Assembly (NCBI GenBank): GCA_030844895.1
Contig: CM061231.1
Location: 84,292,706-84,356,705, forward strand
DNA length: 64,000 nt
Source of the DNA: Ambrosia x helenae
Lineage: Eukaryota > Streptophyta > Magnoliopsida > Asterales > Asteraceae
Reading direction: 5' to 3'
The notes below the pieces were generated by a model. It had not been told where the DNA came from. It saw nothing but the letters and a program-made list of their open reading frames with translations, and made no database searches. Position 1 is the stretch's first letter. Each line of letters begins with the position of its first letter. This document shows, piece after piece, positions 34,096-46,267 of this stretch. Position numbers and translations under genes: made by a program.

Positions 34096-35475
34096 GTCAT
34101 GGTGGTTCACGTGCAGCCGAGTATTTGAAGGAAAATCTTTTCAAGAACCTAATGAGTCATCCAGATTTTTTGACAAAAACCAGATCGGCCATAAGTGAGT
34201 TCCTATCACAACTTACTAGTCTTTCATGTAGCAGATGCCCAAATCCTAACATACATAAAAGGAGATTTTTTTTTTTTTTAATAATAAATAATCAGGTCCT
34301 GGATTAGCTACTTTGTGTGTAAATTATAACTGACCCTCAAAATCGAAATGAGTTCACAGGTGAGACTTATCAACAGACAGACTCAGAGTTTTTGGAGTGG
34401 GGAAAGGATATGTTCCGTGATGATGGCTCTACTGCTTCAACTGCAGTTTTAGTTGGTAAGCATTTGTATGTTGCTAATGTTGGAGATTCTAGGACTGTCA
34501 TATCAAAGGCAGGCAGGCAGGCAAAGGTAATTCAAGATTATTCTTTTGTTTGTGTTGGTAACGAGCTTGATATTCCACTTATGTTATCCTCTAGAGTATT
34601 CATAATATTCAATTGGCAGCCATCCCTCTGTCTGACGACCATAAACCAAATAGAAGTGATGAGAGGAAGAGAATCGAAAATGCTGGTGGGGTTGTGATGT
34701 GGGCAGGTGAGATGGCAATGTTGTTAAATTGTGTTTTTGGCTGACACTGATTGCCGTTTCGTGATTAATTTTTGGTTTTGCAATGATATTTTCATCTTCC
34801 CAGGTACTTGGAGGGTTGGAGGCGTTTTAGCAATGTCACGTGCTTTTGGAAACCGTATGCTGAAGCAATTTGTTGTGGCAGAACCTGAAATCCAGGTAAT
34901 AATTAAAGCATTACCCTTCTTTTCTGCTGATTCAACTTCGTGAATGCAAATGTGACTAGATGGCTCAATTTATTTGATGTACACTTGTGTGTTCATTTAG
35001 ATCATACATTCTTCTCTTTTTATGGGTGATTCCAATAGAGATAGGGATATCGTTAGAAATTTCTTAGCATTGAAATGCTGATACAAATACACATCTCGAG
35101 TCTTTATTGCAGTTATTCTTTTGGGCTTCTGTCCCATATTATATGTTGCACATTTTTTGTGAAAACATTTCTTTAGGGAAGTTTTTAGGTTAAAATAACT
35201 AATTTCCCTTATAGATAAATTGTTGGATTTGATGTGCACTCTCAATAGTTCTTCATTTTGTTTACTCCTAACTAATTCCTTGCCCGCCATATGATTTGAA
35301 AATTTATATAGATGGTAAATTTCATAGAGAAATGCGTTCTAAATTTAAAAGACTAACGCCGAAGTAAAACTAGTAAGCTTGAGAAAAGAAAGCCAGACGA
35401 GATCACTAAAAAGCCATGATAAGACGTGTCTACATACACAGTATATAGTATAAAAACAAACGAACTCACTGATGC

Positions 35476-35872
35476 CTTGGTTTTTAAAAGCGCGCCTAGG
35501 CGCGAGGCGTAATAAGGTTCACTGCCTAGCTCCTTTTGTAACTTCGCCTAGAGATTCCAGGAAGGGTAGAAAAAGGCGCATTTTTTTGGGGGTATTTTTG
35601 GCCCTGAGGCGCGCGCCTATTAAACCATGGGAGATTTTATGCAGAAACATGTTGTACCTTAGGTTTTTTTTGTTTGTACATATAGATAAAATCATATAAA
35701 AACCTTATTTGTAACTATATTTTGGGTAAGGGAAGCTAAAATCCTATGGGATATATAAAAAAATTATATAATTACTGTGCGCCTCGGGTACGAAAAGCCC
35801 ACGGCTTTTGCACTTGGCACTTCACGCTTAGACCACGTCACTTTTGTTCGCCTATCGCTTTTTAAAACCAAG
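35476..35872. mobile_element. hAT-type MITE, GAGGCG family
   Basis: The ends CTTGGTTTTTAAAAGCG and CGCTTTTTAAAACCAAG are inverted repeats. Flanks ACTGATGC (35468-35475) and ACTGGTGC (35873-35880) match at 7 of 8 positions. GCGCCTAGGCG words lie near the ends. Same family as 9826-11303. Confidence 0.85.
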
Positions 35873-35908
35873 ACTGGTGCACTTTGTACATATAAGAATG
35901 TATATATC

Positions 35909-36376
35909 CATAGTTATTAATAGTGGTGATAGCGACCGCGATCGCGAATAGCATCGCGTATCGGCTATCCATCGATATCTTGTGTTTAGCGGGGCAATAA
36001 CGATTAAATAGCGACTTCCGGCGAAGAATTCCGGCGATGTCGCTGTGATTTCTACGAGAAACAAGGAGGATGAATAGCGGCTACATCTTCTCTGTTTCAG
36101 ACTTTTCAGGGTTAATATAACTTTCTCCATTTTCACATTTAATCCCGCTATCTTTCATTTGTTTACATTTGGTCCTAAAACTTCTTAATTTTGCATAGAA
36201 AGTATAAAATTAGTTTGTGTATATAAACATTTGGTCCTTATACTTGTATATTTGTACATAAAAATATTTTTAAATATTTTAGTACTTTATCGCTATTTAC
36301 GAAATAGTGGGCGCTATTTCATCGCTATCGCTACGTAGCATATCGGTAGCTCGTCGCTATTTACCGCTATAACTAG
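35909..36376. mobile_element. hAT-type MITE, ATAGCGAC family
   Basis: The left end CATAGTTATTAATAGTGG and right end CGCTATAACTAG are flanked by a perfect TATATATC (35901-35908 and 36377-36384). Subterminal words ATAGCGAC/GTCGCTAT are dense. A relative lies at 63232-63482. Confidence 0.82.
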
Positions 36377-36415
36377 TATATATCTTTATACACAAATATC
36401 ATGTATATAGTTGCT

Positions 36416-36860
36416 AAAAGTCATCGCCTCTTGCGCCTAGGCTACTTATTTTTTCAGGCGAGGTGAGGCAATTGCGCTTTAGTTCTTCAAGTAATGATTT
36501 AGGAGTAGATTCTGGCGAGATTCCAAATTCCTGAGAGTTTCCGGTCAAATCCTTTAAGTTATGGCTAGATCAATCCAGATTTCTACTTTTATATAGGGAA
36601 AACTACTTTTATACACTATTGTACCAATACTTTAAAACATTGGATACTAATCAGATGATATTAAATGTTATATAAATATATAATAACTTCTTTTATTTTA
36701 ACTGAAGAATATTATTATTTTTCCAATACATAATATGTTTTTACTTTTTTTCTTTGTTTGTTTTTTTTTTTAAATCTCAGGCTCTTTTTTTATGCGCCTA
36801 GACCCCAGGCGAGGCTTATGCGCCTAGACCCCAGGCGAGGCTTATGCGCCTTGGGTGCAC
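36416..36860. repeat. GAGGCG-family fragments with a 26-bp tandem repeat
   Basis: GCCTAGG/GGCGAGG words occur at 36425-36475 and 36781-36860. The unit TATGCGCCTAGACCCCAGGC plus six bases occurs twice in tandem at 36791 and 36817. Termini were not resolved. Confidence 0.55.
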
Positions 36861-36928
36861 CTAGTTCCTATGATACACACCATCTGACGTGTATATGTAC
36901 AACCATCCTGTAAAATCCCACCTTTAGG

Positions 36929-37010
36929 CAAGCTATTGGTAGGGTCTGAGGAGGGTGGATGTAAGCAAGCTTTACCTCTATTTCAGGGGATAGAGAGGTT
37001 GCTTCTAAAT
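36929..37010 (-). repeat. Conserved Au-SINE-like module, copy 1
   Basis: GGTAGGGTCTGAGGAGGGTGG and AGAGAGGTTGCTTC resemble, on the minus strand, the GGTCTGCGTACATCTTACCCTC region known from plant Au-type SINEs. A closer copy lies at 41328-41420. The SINE identity rests on memory. Confidence 0.45.
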
Positions 37011-37586
37011 GATAATGGAATTCTGCGATGTTTCTCATTCGTTGGAAAACGTCTGAATATACAAGGAGAGAGCTACTAATCAGGATCTAAATATCCTCTA
37101 ATTATGGATGGATATTTGACCAAAAATACTACAAATAAATATACATAAAAGTATAAAACCCGTAATAATATATGTGTGTGTATAATAAATACATGGCTAA
37201 TTCACCCTTCAGTCTGAGCGGGAGAAGGACGAACACAAAGACTAGAACGAAACCGTGTAAAGAGCCGATGTGGGAGTCCTTTGGTGAAGATATCTGCGTA
37301 TTTAAAATCAGCAGGTATATGTAGGCCCCAAGTTGTACCCATTCTGACCTTTTCTCTAACAAAGTGAATGTCAAGTTCTACATGATTTTTGCAGAATAGA
37401 TTGTGTTGTGAAAACTAAACAAAACATGAATGTTAGGTTAGAGGAGTGGCCTGCAGTTCTAGAGCAGAGAGGTTTAAGAATTAGTCGCTTTAAGACGGAG
37501 TACCTATGCTGTGACTTTAGTAGTTCAGGACTACAAATGAAGAGGAGACAGTGACACAGATCACCATTGAGGTCAAGTAGTTCCGT

Positions 37587-37949
37587 CAAAGTTTAAAAGA
37601 ACGGAAATGAGCCTCGAGGCGAACCGAGGCGTAAGCTCGAGGCACAGTCAAAAAATAAATATAAAAATTATGTGTTTATAAAAAATAAAATACTTGACCT
37701 AGAAAAGTCTAAAACATCAAAAACACACGTCAAAAATAAAATAATTGACCCCAAAAGTCTAAAACACCAAAAAAAAAAAAAAAAAAAAAACACATCAAAA
37801 ACACCCTAAACCACCCGAGGCGCACATTTTCTTAGCGCCTCAGCCCTTAGAGGCGTATGTACAATCTGAACCCCATGAGGCGCGCCTCAGACTCGTTTTC
37901 TTAGAGTTTCGCCTCGAGGCGTACGCCTCACCCGTTGTTTTAAACCATA
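37587..37949. mobile_element. hAT-type MITE, GAGGCG family variant
   Basis: The ends CAAAGTTTAAAAGAACGG and CCGTTGTTTTAAACCATA are inverted repeats with a perfect 8-bp target duplication AGTTCCGT (37579-37586 and 37950-37957). The interior has CTCGAGGCG words and a poly-A run at about 37770-37790. Confidence 0.87.
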
Positions 37950-38929
37950 AGTTCCGTAGTCAACTAAATTCAAGTATTTAGGATATTCGTATGTAGAAAG
38001 AGATAGGGAGATAGACAATGGCATAGCCCACTACGCCCACTCAGGTGTAGAAGGAGAGCAATCATTAGGGTATCATGCGATAAGAGGCTCCCACCTAAAT
38101 TAAAGTGGACATTTTATAGGGGGCTACAGTTTGGCCATCTAGAAGACACATGCCTGTAAGCTAGAGGTAGCAGAGACGAGGATGTTGAGAATGAGACGGA
38201 TTTGTGGGCGTAATAGGTTGGCCCGGATAAGAAACGGCTACTCTTAGAACTACGGAAACTATCACTTTGTAGGGGAGGAGTTAGGTCGACCACATTGTAC
38301 AAGTTCATTGCAAAAGAATCATGAATGATCAAAATCCACTAGACTACATCATAAATGCAAGTCTAGGAGCATGAGTGAGCTAATGACCTGACCCACATAT
38401 ATGTCTTATCTATTGTACTAACATGGATCATAGCAGTTAAACAACGAGTGTGACGGGTATCTAGAAAACATTTCTGAAAATTAATTGACATTTTAAAATG
38501 TGGACCTGACTTTTGCAAACAATATGAAGCAGTAACTTTATAAAGTTGTCATAATAAGTCTTAGTTGCATTAGTATATTCGGTGATTAATAGCCGGTTGT
38601 AACTAACTTTAACCGGTTAGCTGATAAAAATCACAAAACTCGAGAAATGATTCTTCCTCTTTGATTCAGGCATTCAGCACTGCACACTTTCCAACCCCTT
38701 GGGATTAGTATATTATATAAATTCCATGTAAAGCATCATTAATATCGAATAATATATCGATGAAAACACTAGTTATGGAACATTGTGATGATCTGCTTTG
38801 TTTACAGGAACAAGAACTTGATGAAGAAATTGAATTGCAAGTGATGGTCTTTGGGATGTTGTGCCTAATGAGGTATTTATTGCTCTTTATTCATCAAAAT
38901 CCCTTGGTTTTTGGTTATCTCATGAGTAG

Positions 38930-39420
38930 GGGTCCGGTACGGCTGGTTTTGGCAGAATTTATAGGTTGAACCGCTGACTATGGTTTCGGGAGACAAGCCA
39001 AACTGGCCGAGTAGGGTGGGTTGGCCGGTTTTAGCAGTCCACCGACTTTCTTTCATTCTTTCTTTCTGTTTTTTTTTTTTTCATAATCGTTACTTTATAT
39101 TAGAACTCTCGTTTGGTTTCCACACTGATTCCAAGTCCTAAAGCGTTAACCAAACTGGCCGGGTTGGGTTGGGTGGTTTTAGTGGTCCACCAACTTTCTT
39201 TCATTCTCTCTTTTTCACAATCGTTACTTTATATTAAAGCTTTTAAAATGATAAAGATGCTGAAATATACATAAATGCATAATTATAAATAAATAAATAA
39301 ATAAATTAATTAATAAAATAAATAAGGTTGAACGTCGTCCCGTTTGGTTTGCACACCAATTTCAAGTTCTAAACCGTCAGCTAGAGTGTTGGTTGTTAAA
39401 CCACAAAAACCGAACTGTCT
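38930..39420. repeat. Degenerate tandem repeat in the PP2C intron
   Basis: Blocks AAACTGGCCG..GGTTTTAG..TCCACC..ACTTTCTTTCATTC and CGTTTGGTTT..CACAC..CAAGT recur with a period of roughly 150-170 bp at about 38998, 39153 and (partly) 39330. An AAAT microsatellite lies at about 39286-39325. Confidence 0.6.
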
Positions 39421-39872
39421 AAATCTCATGCCGGTGGATGTTCTTTAGAGGTTGGGCCGTACGTTTTCACGGTTTATGAACTTTTCTGGTCTCTTTCCCA
39501 GGATGCTGTTTCACTGGCACTGTTGGAAGAAGAACCCGAGTCGGCTGCTAGAAAGCTGGTTGAGACTGCTTTTAGCCGAGGAAATATCACCTGCTGCATT
39601 GTAGTCAGGTTTTACCATGATATAGCATCACAACTCAATCTGAAAATAAAACCCAACCCCAGATCACAAAGGAAGCAGAAAGAAATGAAAGTCGAAGCTG
39701 AAGCGGAAACCAAAACCGAACCCCAAGTCTCAAGAAACCAGTAGTGAACTGATGATGTTTCTGATAGATAGATAGAAAGACGAAAGACTGGCTGTTGAAT
39801 GTTTGTTGTCATGCCATTGCTGTCGTTGTAAATTTTGTGCCTGTTGCTATTTTTTAGTCGTACATTTTTAGT

Positions 39873-40165
39873 CTATCCGGAGTGGGGGCGGGAGAGGGGC
39901 GGGAAGGGGGGGGGGGGGGGGGACGCCGCCGCCGGTATGGCGTGGAGGGGGGCGGGGGGAAGTCACCGGCGTGGGGCACATGCTTGGGACACGTGGCGCT
40001 TTGTTATTGGTTAGGTTTTTTTTTTTTTTTAACACAATATAATATTATTTCCTTCTCCCCTCTTCCCCCCTTCCACTCCCCACAATTTTCCCCCCACAAG
40101 GGTCCCACAAGTGCCACATGGCGCTTCATCCCCTCTTCCCCCCCCCCCCCCACCACTCCGGATAG
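39873..40165. mobile_element. TIR element with G/C-run arms
   Basis: The ends CTATCCGGAGTGGGGGC and CCACCACTCCGGATAG are inverted repeats. Long G (about 39908-39921) and C (about 40139-40151) runs, and CACGTGGCGC against GCCACATGGCGC, extend the symmetry. A target duplication was not settled. It lies just beyond the PP2C stop codon. Confidence 0.65.
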
Positions 40166-40277
40166 TCTTATTATTATGACAATAATGACACCCCATTTTT
40201 CATTTCTTTGAATCTCTTTTTCTAAAATCCTGAAAACTTGGATATTGTAAAATGGATGAATCTTTGGCGTTGCTCTT

Positions 40278-40543
40278 ACGTTGTGTTCCCAAGTTTCATT
40301 TAACAACGAAAAAGAAGGGATTCGGAAGGATGTTAAAAAAATATCGTGTTTTTTAAGGAGAGACAGGGGAGGAAATAAAAAGAGTTTTGGTTTATTTCCT
40401 TCATTTCTCATTCTTCTAAATTTTAAGAGATTTGAAAGAAAATGATTTTTTAAAAATAAAATACTCATTTTTCATTCATTTCTTTCGTCTCTCCTTAATT
40501 CTAGTTCTCTTCTTTTGCTTCGTTTATTAAACTCGGTAATTCA
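40278..40543. mobile_element. TIR element related to 14067-14418
   Basis: ACGTTGTGTTCCCAAGTTTC on the left, and TTCGTTTATTAAACTCGG on the right, correspond to the two ends of 14067-14418. Purine-rich arms (AAGAAGGG and CTCTTCTT) are also shared. No target duplication was found. Confidence 0.45.
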
Positions 40544-40648
40544 GTGTTTTCCATGTAAATGTTTACACTATATGGTTCACTAGTGAAGCATCATCATTAT
40601 CTCCATCTTAACGCCATGTCAGCATCCCTTTCACCGTCTCTCTCCACC

Positions 40649-40784
40649 GCTATCCTAGAGTGTGCTTCACTACCCCTTCACCATCGTTAAAGGATAAAAT
40701 CACAAATAAAAGTACTGCTATCCTAGAGTGTGCTTCACTACCCCTTCACCATCGTTAAAGGATAAAATCACAAATAAAAGTACT
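40649..40784. repeat. Perfect 68-bp tandem duplication
   Basis: Units start at 40649 and 40717 (GCTATCCTAGAGTGTGCTTC..) and appear identical over the whole 68 bp, so the duplication is recent. Confidence 0.92.
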
Positions 40785-41774
40785 CATGGCCTTCATGAAG
40801 AATGCCATAATGTTCGGTAGTACTAATGAGTGAGGTGATGTTCTAGTGGTCATGTAGCCATCTCAGCTCCACATTAGCCTAATAGCCCATGACCTACCTT
40901 CACTATCCCACACCGTGTGATCTAATCAAGGCCATCTCTCTCTCTTTCTTTCTCCCTTTATAAATCTTTTAATAGTTGCTAATAAATTTTAATATTTGTA
41001 TATTAGCATATGCGTTTTTGGAGGTTTAATGAGAACCACCAACAATACAAATCTAAACATGATGAAAAACCAAATTATTTGGGATTTGTACGAAACTAGT
41101 TATGAGATTATTTGATTTTTCTTTTCTCTTTTTCTTGAGATGGGTATGAGATTATTTGATTATTTTTCTTTTTCTCTTAGGACAACATAATGTCTGTAGT
41201 GATATTTCCACGTTCATAGATTAATAATGAAAGAGCCACAATTTCTAACTAAAACAAGAATTGAAGAATAAGCTAGCACATCATTATCATTATCATACTC
41301 AATTGATCTCACCTATAGCAAAACTAAGGTAGGGTCTGAGGAGGGTAAGATGTAGACAGCCTTACCTCTACCCCTAAGAATAGAGAGGCTGCTTCCAGTG
41401 AGACCCCCGGCTCGATGTGGTTTGGTATCAAGCCTTGGAAATAAGGCACAGAACACTTAGCAATCGGGGCAAACCCGATCGGTGCATGTACCTCTTTGTC
41501 TTTTGGCTATCCACGCCACCACATAATGCATGATTAACCGTCCGTCGTTTTTAACGTTATTTTCACGAAATTAATAAAATAACGTTAAAACTAGTGCAAC
41601 TTTACTTTTGCCTTCTAAAGGTCACATTAATGAAGAATAAGCTAGCACACATCCTAGCTAATTTATTTTAACTTGTTTAATTAATTAATTGTGTTTGAGT
41701 TGACATGTTAAATATCGTATGAGGGCTAACATGCGTAATTAAGTAAGTAAACCTTCAACTTTTTTAAAATTTGA

Positions 41775-41778
<4 letters not shown>
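40785..41778. other. Spacer with an Au-SINE-like module
   Basis: No gene is seen. At 41328-41420 GGTAGGGTCTGAGGAGGGTAA, CCTTACCTCTACCCC and AGAGAGGCTGCTTCC form the better copy of the module at 36929-37010. Confidence 0.45.
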
Positions 41779-41817
<39 letters not shown>

Positions 41818-41820
<3 letters not shown>

Positions 41821-44160
41821 AAAGTATAACTAGAAAACCTCTTCCAGTTAAAGAAACTTTGAAAACCCAATACAAGGTCATGGTTCCTCCACATCACTCA
41901 TTCTTGCAACCCTTCCAAGGGCATTTTCGTCACTATCTTGTGATTTTTTTTCTGCTTCTCTTGTTAAAGTGTCAGCCAACTTTAAGTCAACATCTCCACT
42001 CTCTCTCTTCTTTGACAAACATAACATCCATTCATCTATCTCTCCTCTATCTCATTTTCTTTTTGAAAAAAAAAATTCACTTTTCTTTCTTCTTGAACAT
42101 CTTCTCTTTGACTTCACTCTAGATATCAAAGACAACACACAACAACCACAACACGTAATAACCACGACAACGTCTCCATCAACGTTTTTTTATGGTGGAT
42201 CTTGGCGGTGATGTTAGATCTGATCCGATCTGTTTGATAGTGTGGATTTGGGCGGTGGTGTAGTGTGGTGTGTGGTCGTGAGTCGACGGTTTTCGGTGAT
42301 GTTGAGTTTTATAGCTTCTGAAATCAAATTATTGATGAGGGTTCTTGTCCTAGATCCGGATTTTTGGTAAGGGTTCTTGTTCTAGATCTATGTTTTTTAT
42401 GATGGTTCTTGTTCTAGACCCACATTCATTCATGTTATTATATTCAAAAGGATTTTAAATGGGTAAATAAGCATGTGTAATCTGTGATGAATTTGATGGA
42501 TTGAGTTTAACAAGGAATTTCGCAAAGAAAAATTAAGTTGTATTTTTTGTTTTTATTTTTCAACTTTAACAATTTATTTGATTTAAGTTAGAATATCAAC
42601 GATTTTATTATATATTTTGATAGTTTTATGTATTTATCATTTTTTGTTTGGGTGTGTTTTGTTTAGATCTTATGGTTTAATCTTGTAATTGGGGCAATTT
42701 TTGCAGATCAAACCTGTTGGATTGAACGATGTGTGTTTGTTCCAGTTTATGTAATCTCGTTTGTAACTTTTTTTTTTTTTTTTTTTTTTTTGTAATCTTG
42801 TTGCAATTTAATTCTTTGTAATCTCGTTTGACATTTGTTAGATGATTATTATTGTTAAGTTATTTTCTTGATATCATCATGGGACATTTTTAAGTTATAG
42901 AAAATAAAGGAGATTTTTTTAATTATCATGTTTTTTGATGTAATAATTCTTTTTTTTTTTTTGTCCTAGCAATGTAACAATTTCATGTCCTAGCAATGTA
43001 ACAATTTATGCAATAGTTTCAAGTAATAATTTTTTTGTCTTAGCAATGTAACAATTTATGTAACAGTTTCAAGTATGTTAGTTAGCTTGTTACAGGAGCA
43101 ATTAGCAAAAATGCATAACATTTTTATTAAAGTGGGTTTTCATTAGGTTTTTATTTTAGCATTTTACATAGTTAACGTATTTAGTAAGATGGTGTTACAT
43201 ATTTTAAAAGCTAAAGTAACATTTATAGAACTATAACATTGTAACTACAAGTAAAATTTTGTAACATTGTAGATATGTAATTTATTAAAAATGGTTGTTT
43301 TACAGTTACATAAATATAACGTAAATACATAAAATATGTGACAAAGTAGCAAATACAACATGTTTTTTATACAAATTTGTTATAAAAGTATTTTCTTTAT
43401 TATAAATGTAACATGTCTTAGTGTTACAAAGTAAACATTGTAATATTATTTTATTTATTAACATTTGAAACATTATAACATTGTAAATTAACATTTTTGT
43501 AATATTGTAAATTTTGTAACATGCTAATTACTAATCTATGTAACTTTTCCTTGTTATAATATTATTTTATTTATTAAAATATGAAATATTGTAACACTGA
43601 AACATTTTGTAATAGTATATTTTTCCAATTAACATTTTGTAATATTATAAAATTTGTAACATGCTAATTACTAATCTTTGTTAGATATATAAATTTTCCT
43701 TGTTATAATATTATTTTATTTATTAAAATCTGAAATATTTGTAACATTGAAAATTTTGTACCGTTTGTAACAAACTATACGTAACCATTAGTAAAAAAAT
43801 GATACATTGATAAATGATAAAAAGTATTGTATAGGAAAACAATATTATATTAATTAAAGCAAAGTATATAAAAGTGAGCTGGTGATGTGACGATATTAGG
43901 TTAAAAAGTGAAATATATTAATGGAAGGAAAATAAAATAATATAAAAAAGTAGGGTATGTTGATGGTGATGTGATTGTGTCAGATTTTATACATTTTTTT
44001 CTTCCAAGTATGCCCTTTATATGCTTAATTGATAACCTTTTTGACTTTAATAAAGTTTGAAAAGTCAGATTCAATAAGGTCCATTGATCATGGACAATCA
44101 GTGGACAGGATTGAGTTTTTAGAGTTTCTTTAACTAGAGAGGGTTTTCAATTTATCCTCC

Positions 44161-44163
<3 letters not shown>
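41818..44163. mobile_element. (TA)n-inserted TIR element 1
   Basis: The element starts GGGAAAGTATAACTAGAAAAC after (TA)n 41779-41817 and ends GTTTTCAATTTATCCTCCCCC before (TA)n 44164-44213. The reverse complement of the right end gives GAAAACCC and AGTTAAAGAAAC, as on the left. The interior is AT-rich with many GTAACATTGTAA words (42940-43800) and poly-T at 42768-42791. No transposase was seen. Target preference for (TA)n recalls the rice Micron and similar families. Confidence 0.75.
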
Positions 44164-44216
<53 letters not shown>

Positions 44217-44861
44217 GATGGTTAAAATAAAAACCCACCTAAAATGAGAAAACCTTGTAAACTTCATCTAAACCATCCATTCTACTTGATCAATGGTCAT
44301 GAATAAAAGTTAATATTATATAGGTACAAGATGACAAAAAAGGTTACAAAGGTAATTTACACCTTCTTCTCTCTCCATCAAATCAATCATACCTCTCACT
44401 CTCTCTTTCCAACATTCTCTCTCACACTTTTTTCTTGATAAAATCAGAATTTTAGTTTATTAAAAAACTATTTTATTTTTCAATCAGATTCACAGATTCA
44501 TAAAAATTGTTCCAGCACCAGTGTTGTTACGTACGTAAAATTCGTCACGATAGTTTTATATTAATTTAGAAAAATCCTAACCTGTTAATTTTTTTATTAC
44601 AACATGTTTGTTTTGGTTTTACTGTACCAGCACCAGAGTTGTTGCATACGTAACGAAAGGTCCATATGGTTATTTTTTGATATTCACTACTTTTAAGATT
44701 CATGTGAAATTAGTACTACATTGCATTACATTACAAAAAACTTGCAGAAAACATACTACTAAAAAAAGCGATACATCATATTGTTCATCCGCCTAAAACA
44801 TACTAGTCAAGAAATATATTACAATGAAACTGTATCAACAACAAAACATACAATTAAAGAT

Positions 44862-45467
44862 TCATACCCCGCCATGCATGCAATAACCCCGGCATCCCGC
44901 ACTGCAACCAACAGTAGCTGACGGCATCCGATAACCATACTTTGCATAAAAAGCCCACTGTTCCTCAGTATAACCTATACCCTCCCATTCAGCCCTAATA
45001 CGCCCACCTCCCGGATACGTGAATGGCAGCACGGGTTTGTTAAGTTTAGGTTCATATGGTTCTTCATATTCAGCCCCTAGGTCTGATTCATAACCAACCG
45101 CCCATTCAGGTGTGTGATTTACATCATGCACATCATCCTCCGGTGTCATATAGTCTTCTGGTGGCGGATATTCTTCGGGGAAGACGTAATCAAAGGCCGC
45201 ATTCCAATCAAAATCTTCGTCACTTTCAAACCCATCGTCCGCCTGCACTACGGGTATAACCGGTTCTAATGCCGGAATGTCCGGGGCAACGGGGGGGGGG
45301 GGTTCATGTTCGGCTGCGACAGGAGGGATGACCAAATCAACCGGTGGGGGTGGTTCAGGTACAATTGCAATGTCCGGTTCATTTTGAGGTGGCTTGTGTA
45401 CAATTGGGATGAGATGGTCACGGCCCTCAAAAACCTCCCAAGGCGGAGTGTTGGGCTTGGAATCCAT
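44862..45467 (-). CDS. Acidic Pro-rich protein of unknown function inside a TIR element
   Basis: An intact 201-codon frame on the minus strand opens ATG GAT TCC AAG and ends at 44862. I do not recognise the family. The N-terminal half is rich in Pro, Val and Glu (EPPPPVDLVIPP, HEPPPPVAPDIP). The middle is acidic (DDGFESDEDFDW, PEEYPPPEDY). The C-terminal part has a more globular, aromatic composition (PFTYPGGGRIRAEWEGIGY, EEQWAFYAKYGYRMP) and a Cys-rich tail (CSAGCRGYC). No signal peptide or membrane segment is seen. It lies between the TIRs of 44214-47327, so it may be a captured host fragment or an element gene. Part of it is spread by a poly-C run at 45291-45301. Confidence 0.5.
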   Translation of the reverse strand: MDSKPNTPPWEVFEGRDHLIPIVHKPPQNEPDIAIVPEPPPPVDLVIPPVAAEHEPPPPVAPDIPALEPVIPVVQADDGFESDEDFDWNAAFDYVFPEEYPPPEDYMTPEDDVHDVNHTPEWAVGYESDLGAEYEEPYEPKLNKPVLPFTYPGGGRIRAEWEGIGYTEEQWAFYAKYGYRMPSATVGCSAGCRGYCMHGGV

Positions 45468-45782
45468 GCTTTGACAAAAAACAGGACCTGTAACGTATGT
45501 TATAGCAGATTAAGTGTTGACATTGGAAATATGAAACAGGGGAAAAAAAAAACTATTCTCTGTTAAAAACATATAGGTAACAGAGAAAAACTAATACATG
45601 CAAAAAGCAAAAAAAAAAATAATCTATAACTAAAGGTGGAAAAAACACGATTGTTACATGTGTAACAGGGTTTTTTCTGGAAACACATACAAACTGCTGT
45701 AGTCTGCACCCAGCATCCATTTTTTGCTGGTATAGAAAGCAAACTTTGACTACAAAACAGATACGCTACACACATAACACCC

Positions 45783-46182
45783 GAGTATTACATGTGTAAC
45801 AGGAAAAACACAGACAACACTTATCTAATCTGCAGTGAACAGAGAACAGAGTTTGATATGCTAAAACACAGAAACCATAATATATTTTTGAAAAAAAGAT
45901 ATGCTACACACGTAACAGTCTAACTAAACACAAAGATTATACAAAGATATGTCTTCGATTACACTCAGAAAATTTACTATTATTTTACTATTATGTTCTA
46001 AACCTAAATGACTTCATATTACATTAGTGGTTTTCCATAATCAATCATCCAAAAAAAAAAAAAATCTTTTTCGATGGTTTCAATTACAAAAAAAGATTAA
46101 TAAAAAGTCTAAACTTGATTATTATAATATATCAGAAAAAGAATTTAACAAACAGGGGGCATTTTTCAAACAGGGGGCATTT
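45783..46182. repeat. 0.4-kb direct repeat, copy 1
   Basis: The copy runs from GAGTATTACATGTGTAACAGG to AAACAGGGGGCATTTTTC and recurs at 46268-46652 with small indels. It includes the palindrome TTACATGTGTAA. Confidence 0.88.
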
Positions 46183-46267
46183 TTTCTGTAAATAAGACAT
46201 AGGTAACATAAAAAAACTCATACATGATAAAAGAAAAAAAATAGACAGGCATGGTGCAAGAACACAC

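Larger units (their letters stand above)
34096..39744 (+). pseudogene. Protein phosphatase 2C (PPM) pseudogene
   Basis: Six recognisable exons: 34096-34194, 34360-34526, 34620-34706, 34804-34895, 38818-38872 and 39502-39744. They spell a plant PP2C: GHGGSRAAEYLKENLF, DDGSTASTAVLVG, LYVANVGDSRTV, LSDDHKPNRSDERKRIE, GTWRVGGVLAMSRAFGNRM, then DAVSLALLEEEPESAARKL. PP2Cs are Mn/Mg-dependent Ser/Thr phosphatases; from memory this resembles Arabidopsis At5g53140. Lesions: the N-terminal exon ending in the FGVFD metal site is not found; a GGCA tandem run (34508-34523) seems to add 8 bp and breaks the frame into the next exon; about 10 bp are lost before the ASDGLWD motif (near 38836), which is now out of frame; and the FSRG-SADN motif lost three residues including the metal-binding Asp. 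Intron 34896-38817 (3.9 kb) is full of MITEs. Confidence 0.85.

Noticed and set aside
37129..37589. Small minus-strand ORFs in the PP2C intron
   Set aside because: No recognisable motif; within repeat-rich intron sequence.
41859..42211. Two overlapping small ORFs near the left end of the (TA)n element 1
   Set aside because: Low-complexity Leu/Ser/Phe composition from CT-rich sequence; no domain and no partner copy.
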